64,000 nt of DNA from Moraxella lacunata. GTDB taxonomy: Bacteria > Pseudomonadota > Gammaproteobacteria > Pseudomonadales > Moraxellaceae. Position numbers and translations under genes: made by a program. This document shows positions 58,108 through 64,000 of the stretch, piece by piece. Numbering within the stretch: the stretch's first letter is position 1; every line of letters starts with the position of its first letter. The notes below the pieces were generated by a model. It had not been told where the DNA came from. It ran no database searches and saw nothing but the letters and a program-made list of their open reading frames with translations. The stretch covers positions 62,001 to 126,000 of the forward strand of contig NZ_UGQU01000002.1 of the NCBI RefSeq assembly GCF_900453205.1. The letters are read 5' to 3'.

Positions 58108-59376
58108 TCAGCCAGACAGCAATACCTTGTCTCGCACTCGCTCCAATGTCTCGGCATGGGAGACGCTCACGTGTCTTAGATGACGGCATTCACGCTCGGC
58201 AACACTAATCGGGTCGGCAAGTTTTAGAAAATTACCATGGGGCGACAGACCCGTGATGACACGATTTGGCATCAGCACCAGTGGTGTTTTGCGGTGTTTT
58301 ATGCCCACGCTCACCACTTCATCTTGACGGGCGACGTCGCTGACATAAGTACGCATGGGTAGGGCAAAGCGTTTGAGTTCACGGTGCTTGTCATAGATGG
58401 TTTGATTGAGCATGAGTGTCAGTCGTGCCAGCAGGATGGATGCTAGGGCAGATTTGCTGTATTTGTCTTTGCCTGACAGCACGATACGACAGCCTTGGTC
58501 ACCAAAGGGCGAAATACTCTCGACACTGACCCCATGAAACACCGGCAGGGCAAGCAGTTCTGTGGTCGCCTTACTCAGTAGCTGATGGCACAGCGAAAAA
58601 TAGACGTTTTTGGTCTGATTGCCCACCGTGGCAAGCAGGTCATTGGGGTCGTCAAAGCGGGCTTGGATGACATAAGTATGCTCGCTTTGTGTTTGATGTG
58701 ACGGTTCAGATTGGGCGGGGGGCGTATCATGCTTGGCGTGATGTGTACTAGATGAGCCTGTTTGAGTGCCGATGGGGTCGCCACTGCTGTGGGCGTGGTT
58801 CTTTTGATTGACATCATACAGCAGTCCCTTGGCAAGCAGGCGGTTACGCACGTCATGGGAAATCTCAATGCGGATGGCGTCGGTCGGGCGTGCCACATAG
58901 CCATAAATAAGCAATAGCAGTGCATGTAAAAACGCCACCCCCACCAGATACATCCAGTTATCAGAGATAATCTTGGCTCGATTAATCTCATGCGTCTGCA
59001 CCGTCACATAGCCCAACACGCTTTGACTGCCTGTCACCACTTCTTTGACCGCCTCCCCGTTTGTCTCTTTGCCCACAGGCACGAGCAGATTGTCATTAAC
59101 ATCATACACCCCCACAAATGCCACGTCATCGCCCCGAATGTAGCGATTTGCCACCACGCTCATGCTGATGCGGTCGTTAATGCTAAGCGGTGCGGACAGC
59201 TCTTCGGCAATCGCCACCGCTTCTGCCTGTATGCTACGCTCATAACGCTCTTTTTGCTGTCGCTCGGCACTGATGACAAAAAACAGCAAATTTAGGGTTA
59301 GGCTTACCAAAATAAAAACAGCAAATAAGCCGTGACGGGGGGCAGGATAGGTCATGATGAATCGTTCATTGGGCAT
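58108..59376 (-). CDS. YtjB/Smp (AhpA)-like inner-membrane protein
   Basis: 422 residues. An N-terminal helix (GLFAVFILVSLTLNLLFFVI) and a second helix (YLVGVAFLHALLLLIYGYVA) flank a periplasmic domain with VANRYIRGDDVAFVGVYDVN and SVLGYVTVQTHE, the layout of E. coli YtjB/Smp. A cytoplasmic C-terminal extension of about 250 residues is not found in YtjB; it contains a His/Ser-rich linker and a folded part ending in ETLERVRDKVLLSG. It is divergent from serB exactly as ytjB is in E. coli. The start could also be ATG 59355; neither has a good ribosome-binding site. Confidence 0.72.
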   Translation of the reverse strand: MPNERFIMTYPAPRHGLFAVFILVSLTLNLLFFVISAERQQKERYERSIQAEAVAIAEELSAPLSINDRISMSVVANRYIRGDDVAFVGVYDVNDNLLVPVGKETNGEAVKEVVTGSQSVLGYVTVQTHEINRAKIISDNWMYLVGVAFLHALLLLIYGYVARPTDAIRIEISHDVRNRLLAKGLLYDVNQKNHAHSSGDPIGTQTGSSSTHHAKHDTPPAQSEPSHQTQSEHTYVIQARFDDPNDLLATVGNQTKNVYFSLCHQLLSKATTELLALPVFHGVSVESISPFGDQGCRIVLSGKDKYSKSALASILLARLTLMLNQTIYDKHRELKRFALPMRTYVSDVARQDEVVSVGIKHRKTPLVLMPNRVITGLSPHGNFLKLADPISVAERECRHLRHVSVSHAETLERVRDKVLLSG

Positions 59377-59587
59377 GTGGACAAATAGGGTGTAGATTTT
59401 ATCATTTTTTTTGTGAAATTTTAAGCACTTAAACTCATACTGGCATGATTTGGATAAAATTTTTACATAATATTGACCAAGTTGTTATAAAATTTCAATA
59501 ATTCATGTTCATGCCAATTTTAACTTTTCATTGCCCAGCTAAAAATGTTACAATAAAACGCAACATCAACAATAACGAGTACTAACG

Positions 59588-60793
59588 ATGAATACTTATG
59601 CACTTCCCAAAGATTCTAAGGCATGGCAAAATGCCATTGACCGTGTGGCACATCTTTTGCCTGAGGGTACAACAGGCAGTATTCAAGCTCTAAAACAGCT
59701 GCCCGTTTTTGCCATTATTGTGGTGGTAGCAAAGACAGCAGTTGATAAACTGACAGACAGTGGTCGGCAAATGGATGACGTGGTGCAAGCATGGAGCAGT
59801 GAGCAAAGGGGCTGGCAAGCGGTGGTGGTCGCTGATGATGAGATGGCGGTTGCTAATGCACATCTGATTGGTACTCATGAGCATCTCTCTGACGTGGCGG
59901 TATATCGTTATTTACTCATCCCAACCGACCACAAAGAGATGAATGCCGACAAGCGTGAGGCGGTCGCCCACATCATCGATGAACAGCTGACCGCTTATCT
60001 AAGAAAAACCTTAAAGCCCAAGCCCAACTATCAATTTCAAGTTGATGAGACAGGGCAAGTATCCGAACTTACCCCCGAGCAGATGGCACAACTCAAAAAA
60101 GACTATATTGACGTTCATATCCTATCCATCGCCCAAATGCTTCGCCGTCATAAACTTGTTTGTTTTGACATGGATTCAACGCTCATTCATCAAGAGGTTA
60201 TCGTTGAGTTGGCACGCATTGCTGGCGTGGCGGACAAGGTTGCAGAAATCACCGAATCTGCCATGCGTGGTGAGATAGATTTTAATGAAAGTTTTGCCAA
60301 ACGTGTGGCACTCTTAGAGGGCGTGGATGTCTCGGTGGTTGATGAGATTATCAAAGACCACATCAGCTTCTCAGAGGGGGCATTTGCCACCATCAAAGCC
60401 CTAAAAAGCAAAGGCTGTCGCACGGTGCTGATATCAGGGGGCTTTACCCCGTTTGCCAAATACGTTGCTGAAACGTTGGGCATGGATGAATATCATGCCA
60501 ATCCCCTACTGGCAACAGGCGGTAAGCTGACAGGCGGGGTTGGGTCTGATATCATTGACGGCAAAGCCAAAGCCCGCATTGTCGCTCATGTCGCTGACAA
60601 GATGGCGATAGACATGGAAGAAGTGGTGTGCGTAGGCGATGGGGCAAACGATTTGCCGATGATGGCGATTAGTGACATTGGTGTTGCTTATAAAGCCAAG
60701 CCCATCGTGCGTGTTAAAGCTGACACTTCGGTCAATATCACAGGACTAGAAGGCGTACTGTATGCCATGGGTCATCGCTTTGATAAGCACTGA
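59588..60793 (+). CDS. serB: Phosphoserine phosphatase SerB
   Basis: Last step of serine synthesis. 401 residues: an N-terminal ACT-like regulatory region (about 1-170) and a HAD-fold phosphatase domain with motif I CFDMDSTLIHQEVIVELARI, motif II TVLISGGFTPFAKYV, the Lys region GKAKARI and motif III VVCVGDGANDLPMMAISDIG. The catalytic Asp pair is in FDMDST. It is a single gene divergent from the YtjB-like gene. Confidence 0.96.
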   Translation: MNTYALPKDSKAWQNAIDRVAHLLPEGTTGSIQALKQLPVFAIIVVVAKTAVDKLTDSGRQMDDVVQAWSSEQRGWQAVVVADDEMAVANAHLIGTHEHLSDVAVYRYLLIPTDHKEMNADKREAVAHIIDEQLTAYLRKTLKPKPNYQFQVDETGQVSELTPEQMAQLKKDYIDVHILSIAQMLRRHKLVCFDMDSTLIHQEVIVELARIAGVADKVAEITESAMRGEIDFNESFAKRVALLEGVDVSVVDEIIKDHISFSEGAFATIKALKSKGCRTVLISGGFTPFAKYVAETLGMDEYHANPLLATGGKLTGGVGSDIIDGKAKARIVAHVADKMAIDMEEVVCVGDGANDLPMMAISDIGVAYKAKPIVRVKADTSVNITGLEGVLYAMGHRFDKH

Positions 60794-60874
60794 TAAATGC
60801 AAGTTACCAAAAAACACTTTATAAACGCTCAGATTTGCGTTAGAGTATTGTCTTTTATCATTTTTGAGAACACC

Positions 60875-61396
60875 ATGCCAACTTTACCCATCATTGACGT
60901 AAAAACCAACCCTTTGGATGCCCTGCTGTACGGCTTGGGACTGCGACTGTTATCCCTATCCAAGGGCGATAACGAAACTTATCACAACCTAGTCAAAGAC
61001 AAAGAGCTTGCCATTCAATTTAAAGGTGGCGATGACGTGGCACGCTACTACCGCTTTGTTGATGGGCATTTTGGGCAGGCGTTGGGGACTGCCAGACATG
61101 CTGATTTGACCATTGATTTTAAAGACTCCATGACGGGCGTGCGACTGCTTGCCAAAGGCGACATCGCCAGTTTTATGAGTGCCGTCCAAGATGGCGATGT
61201 GGTCATCTCGGGCGATTATAAGCTCGTACTGTGGTTTGCAGGTGTTGCCAAGCAAGGGGCGAGCTTGCCTGAGCCTTATGCTGATTATGTCAAACAAGCC
61301 AAGCCGTATTTTGAGCAGGCTCGTCCTTATCTAAATAAAGCGGTTGATTTTACCAATAAGGCGTTTGGTAAAAAGTTTGGCAAGTCTGGTAAATAA
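60875..61396 (+). CDS. SCP2-like lipid-binding domain protein
   Basis: 173 residues from ATG 60875 (an upstream in-frame ATG at 60797 would add an unrelated stretch). Domain pattern: TNPLDALLYGLGLRLLSLSK at the start, AIQFKGGDDVARYYRFVDGH, ADLTIDFKDSMTGVRLLAKG, and IASFMSAVQDGDVVISGDYK in the centre, like the SCP2 sterol-transfer fold. It is 81 bases after serB and may be co-transcribed. A role in lipid or ubiquinone handling (UbiJ-like) is possible but unproven. Confidence 0.72.
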   Translation: MPTLPIIDVKTNPLDALLYGLGLRLLSLSKGDNETYHNLVKDKELAIQFKGGDDVARYYRFVDGHFGQALGTARHADLTIDFKDSMTGVRLLAKGDIASFMSAVQDGDVVISGDYKLVLWFAGVAKQGASLPEPYADYVKQAKPYFEQARPYLNKAVDFTNKAFGKKFGKSGK

Positions 61397-61425
61397 CAAC
61401 TCATTTATCAAATGCATAATGCATA

Positions 61426-61450
61426 GGGGCGTGGCATACACGCCTTTTTT
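61426..61450 (+). terminator. Terminator after the SCP2-like gene
   Basis: GGGGCGTG, loop GCATA, CACGCCTTTTTT, 30 bases past the stop codon; strong T run. Confidence 0.8.
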
Positions 61451-61524
61451 ACACGTCCCTTTTTAAAATGGATGTAACAAATCGCCCCGTGTCATCCCCA
61501 ATTTAAATCACTACACCCATTACC

Positions 61525-63006
61525 CTACCCATACACCAATTTCTTACCACTGACCAGTCCTGCCAACAGCTCCTTAATGCCGTCCACGTCCAGCACGTCC
61601 TTGCCCCGAGTGCAGGCGACATAGAGCAGGCGTAGCTCTTCTGGGCTGATTTTGACGGTTTGGCGATTGACATCGTACAAAAAGTCATCATCTATCTGCA
61701 CCCTGCCCCATTCTAGCCCCTTGGATTTGTGGGCGGTAGAGACGACATAGTCAGCGTGTGAATGCGTGGTTAGGTTATTGATGGCGGATGTGATGGTCTT
61801 GGTGCCATGCTCTTCGATGAGTCGCACCCATGTTTTTAGGTCACTGCCTTCGCCTGTCTCACTAAACTCTTGGACTTCGCCCCAATGACTAAAAAAGGCA
61901 AGCTCGGGCGTGCCATAGGCAGATTTGCCATGTTTTAAGCTGTCTGCCCCTTGGCAAAATCGCAGTATTCTTGCACTGTCGGCTTGCAGGGCGACTTTAT
62001 GCCCCATCTTTTGCCCTGCCAACAGACGTGCCATGGCGTTGGCGTTGGTACGACAAAGAATGGCATCTTTTTGTCCATTTGCCAGCAGGCGTGCGGTCAT
62101 CGAATGTTTGGCAGGGTTGCCTTTTAGAGGGATTTCTTCTTGTAATGCCTTTAAAAAAATATTGGCAACTTTGGCAATCTCATCACCAAAGCGAAACGAC
62201 TGCGTGAGTAGCGTGGCAGGATACGGCAAGCGTTTCATGGCATTGGTCGCCCCCCGCCATTCATAAATCTGCTGATGAGCATCCCCGACATAAATGGTCT
62301 GCTTATTTTGTTGTAATAACGCCCCCATCATGAGCGGGTCGGCATCTTGGGCTTCGTCAAACAGGATGAAGTCGGCAGGAATGATGGGATTTGAGAGCGT
62401 CCACAGTTTTAGATAGACATCATGCCCTATCCCTGCTTGATGGCGGGGGTCGATAGACGACAGCCAGCGATATTCAAAGGCAGGATAGAGTAGCTCTTGC
62501 AAGCGCACCTTGTCAGCATCCGATAGCCAAGACGGGGGCGTGATGTGGCGTGGGGCAGGATAGGCAGATGACGTCTTACAAAACGTAATGATGGCTTCGC
62601 TTATGATATTGGCAAGTTTGACAGGGGTCAGCACCACGGATTTTTTGACCCCGTCAAAACTTCGCTCCACTTCGATGGCACTCAAGCCAAGCTCCGTTGC
62701 CAGTCTAGCAGGGGTCAGCCGTGGCAGGCTCACTTTGGCGGTAATGCCCCGTGGCACATGGCGATAGGCAAGTGAGTGAAAGGTTTGGCATTTGACATTG
62801 GGGGGAAATTTGCCTTGGGCTTCACTGGCGATGGACTTATTAAATGCCAAATACAGCCCACGCCCACGCCCACGCAAATTCTCGCTGATGAGTTTGAGTG
62901 TCGTGGTCTTGCCTGCCCCTGCATACGCCACGATTTTAAAGGAATCGCCTGTCATCGCCATATTTAGGGCGGATAATTGCTCATCGGTGGGGGCGTATGC
63001 GGTCAT
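61525..63006 (-). CDS. UvrD-like superfamily 1 helicase, FBH1-like
   Basis: 493 residues. Motif I is IVAYAGAGKTTTLKLISENL at about residues 25-44, followed by GLYLAFNKSIASEAQGKFPP, which is typical of FBH1-like helicases. Motif II is FILFDEAQDADPLMMGAL, motif III YVGDAHQQIYEWRGATNAMK, motif IV LLTQSFRFGDEIAKVANIFL, and motif V/VI VSTAHKSKGLEWGRVQID and LRLLYVACTRGKDVL. All helicase motifs are present, so it should be active. It is shorter than UvrD (720) because the 2B insertions are small. The role is probably in DNA repair or anti-recombination. Confidence 0.88.
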   Translation of the reverse strand: MTAYAPTDEQLSALNMAMTGDSFKIVAYAGAGKTTTLKLISENLRGRGRGLYLAFNKSIASEAQGKFPPNVKCQTFHSLAYRHVPRGITAKVSLPRLTPARLATELGLSAIEVERSFDGVKKSVVLTPVKLANIISEAIITFCKTSSAYPAPRHITPPSWLSDADKVRLQELLYPAFEYRWLSSIDPRHQAGIGHDVYLKLWTLSNPIIPADFILFDEAQDADPLMMGALLQQNKQTIYVGDAHQQIYEWRGATNAMKRLPYPATLLTQSFRFGDEIAKVANIFLKALQEEIPLKGNPAKHSMTARLLANGQKDAILCRTNANAMARLLAGQKMGHKVALQADSARILRFCQGADSLKHGKSAYGTPELAFFSHWGEVQEFSETGEGSDLKTWVRLIEEHGTKTITSAINNLTTHSHADYVVSTAHKSKGLEWGRVQIDDDFLYDVNRQTVKISPEELRLLYVACTRGKDVLDVDGIKELLAGLVSGKKLVYG

Positions 63007-63077
63007 GGCGGTCGGTCTGGATAAAACGTGGTATTATAGCAAATTTTGCCTGCATTGTCGGTAGTTTTGGCAATAAT

Positions 63078-63100
63078 AAACCGCCCTTTTTGGCGGTTTG
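63078..63100 (-). terminator. Terminator between accA and the helicase gene
   Basis: AAACCGCC, loop CTTTTT, GGCGGTTT. It lies 14 bases after the accA stop on the minus strand and is followed by an AT-rich run (ATTATTG). Confidence 0.7.
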
Positions 63101-63113
63101 TCTGACATCACAA

Positions 63114-63923
63114 TCACAGCGAAATCTTAGAATTAAATCTCATAAGACGCTCGTACCGCCCAGCGAGCAACTCATTTTTGCCCAGCATTTCAAGCTCGTT
63201 TAATTGCTCGTTTAACAAATTTTTCAAATTTGTCATCACCACATCAGGCTCAATGTGTCCGCCTTGCCCTTCGTCCACAACTTCGTCAATGAGTCCTAAC
63301 TGGTGCAAATTATTTGCCGACAGTTTCAACGCTTCGGACGCATCAGGGGCTTTTTCGGCGGTTTTCCATAGAATAGACGCACAGCCTTCGGGGGAGATGA
63401 CCGAATAAATGCTGTTTTGGAGCATATTGACCTTATCCGCCACACCGATTGCCAACGCTCCGCCCGAACCGCCTTCGCCGATGACGGTAGCGATGATTGG
63501 GGTGTTAAGACTGCTAAATACCGCAATGGCACGGGCAATGGCTTCTGCCTGCCCACGCTCTTCTGCTCCCACACCAGGGTACGCCCCTGGGGTGTCAATG
63601 AAGGTCAAAACAGGCAAGCCAAAGCGTTCCGCCATCTGCACAAGGCGAATGACCTTGCGGTAACCTTCGGGGCTTGCCATACCAAAATTGTGGGTAATCC
63701 GCTCACGAGTAGAGCGCCCACGGTGCTGACCGATGACCATGACAGGCTTGCCGTCAAAACGAGCAAGACCGCCCAAAATCGCACGGTCGTCTGCAAATGC
63801 ACGGTCGCCATGCAACTCATCAAATTCAGTAAATAGCGTCTTGACATAATCCAAAAACAGCGGACGGTCGGCATGGCGGGCAAGTTTGACACTTTCCCAA
63901 ACTTGGCTAACAGCTTGGCTCAT
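63114..63923 (-). CDS. accA: Acetyl-CoA carboxylase carboxyltransferase subunit alpha
   Basis: 269 residues, the short form seen in Moraxellaceae (about 50 residues fewer at the N-terminus than E. coli AccA, lacking the first helices). It starts [20 protein letters not shown], then [60 protein letters not shown], and [20 protein letters not shown] with [20 protein letters not shown]. These form the carboxyltransferase crotonase fold. It makes malonyl-CoA with AccD for fatty acid synthesis. The last visible gene; beyond 63923 only 77 bases of leader remain. Confidence 0.95.
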   Translation of the reverse strand: MSQAVSQVWESVKLARHADRPLFLDYVKTLFTEFDELHGDRAFADDRAILGGLARFDGKPVMVIGQHRGRSTRERITHNFGMASPEGYRKVIRLVQMAERFGLPVLTFIDTPGAYPGVGAEERGQAEAIARAIAVFSSLNTPIIATVIGEGGSGGALAIGVADKVNMLQNSIYSVISPEGCASILWKTAEKAPDASEALKLSANNLHQLGLIDEVVDEGQGGHIEPDVVMTNLKNLLNEQLNELEMLGKNELLAGRYERLMRFNSKISL

Positions 63924-64000
63924 AGGTTTTTCCTTATAATCTATACAAATGTAAACTTAAATAGTTTAGCATATTTTTTGGCGTTTGGGAAATGGTTTAG

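Overview
The window looks like a chromosomal segment of a Moraxellaceae bacterium, most likely a Moraxella species. The basis is gene content and order: fur next to pilU/pilT, ygfB with a small coiled-coil gene and zapA, engB beside cytochrome c4, a complete nqrABCDEF operon, a short AccA of about 269 residues, an OmpA-like major porin, RapA and ComM. Base composition is moderate in the housekeeping genes and visibly AT-richer in a few accessory patches. No rRNA, CRISPR array or intact insertion sequence was seen. One tRNA gene, tRNA-Leu(GAG), is present.

Layout. 1-8.3 kb: tail of a probable dihaem cytochrome c peroxidase, Fur with a perfect Fur-box palindrome upstream, the twitching-motility ATPases PilU and PilT, a YggS-type PLP-binding protein, an orphan PoNi-like immunity gene, the zapA/TIGR02449-like/ygfB division cluster, and a zinc alcohol dehydrogenase with an FNR-like palindrome just before its start codon. 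8.3-17.3 kb: decayed repeats and an Abi-like gene fragment, homoserine kinase, TrhP (YegQ), a VapBC-type toxin-antitoxin pair, an FKBP, a ferredoxin, a BrkB-family membrane protein and a periplasmic M48 protease. 17.3-26 kb: threonine aldolase, YqeY, RsmI, EngB, two c-type cytochromes, a membrane protein, RnfH, BamE, a DUF3025 protein and a CopD-like protein. 26-32.3 kb: the Na+-translocating NADH:quinone reductase operon, with a MITE-like element in its leader.

32.3-42 kb is the most accessory part: a transposase-like remnant, tRNA-Leu, a 49-codon gene coupled to a macro-domain-like gene, RlmD, MscL, a methyltransferase, and then a roughly 2.9 kb AT-rich block lying between two copies of the 3' end of typA (bipA). 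The block carries four tandem paralogues of an unrecognised two-TM membrane protein, one broken by a poly-A frameshift. The outer copy of the typA end still has a stop codon and its own terminator. The simplest reading is an insertion or recombination event at the typA 3' end that rebuilt the gene and left the old end behind.

42-64 kb: OmpA-like porin, PdxJ, a membrane-bound C13 caspase-like protein, CcoS with a His-tailed SafE-like transporter (an FNR-like site lies upstream inside a dispersed repeat), MetR, RapA, a CHMI-like protein, ComM, RecO, an acyl-CoA ligase, OmpW, a second UPF0149 protein, the YtjB-like/SerB divergent pair, an SCP2-like protein, an FBH1-like helicase and AccA.

A recurring theme is non-autonomous repeats: at least three different MITE-like elements with terminal inverted repeats, plus several families of short dispersed palindromes and one family of about 140 bp. 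Starts were moved from the longest possible reading frame to a better-placed ATG where a ribosome-binding site supported it.
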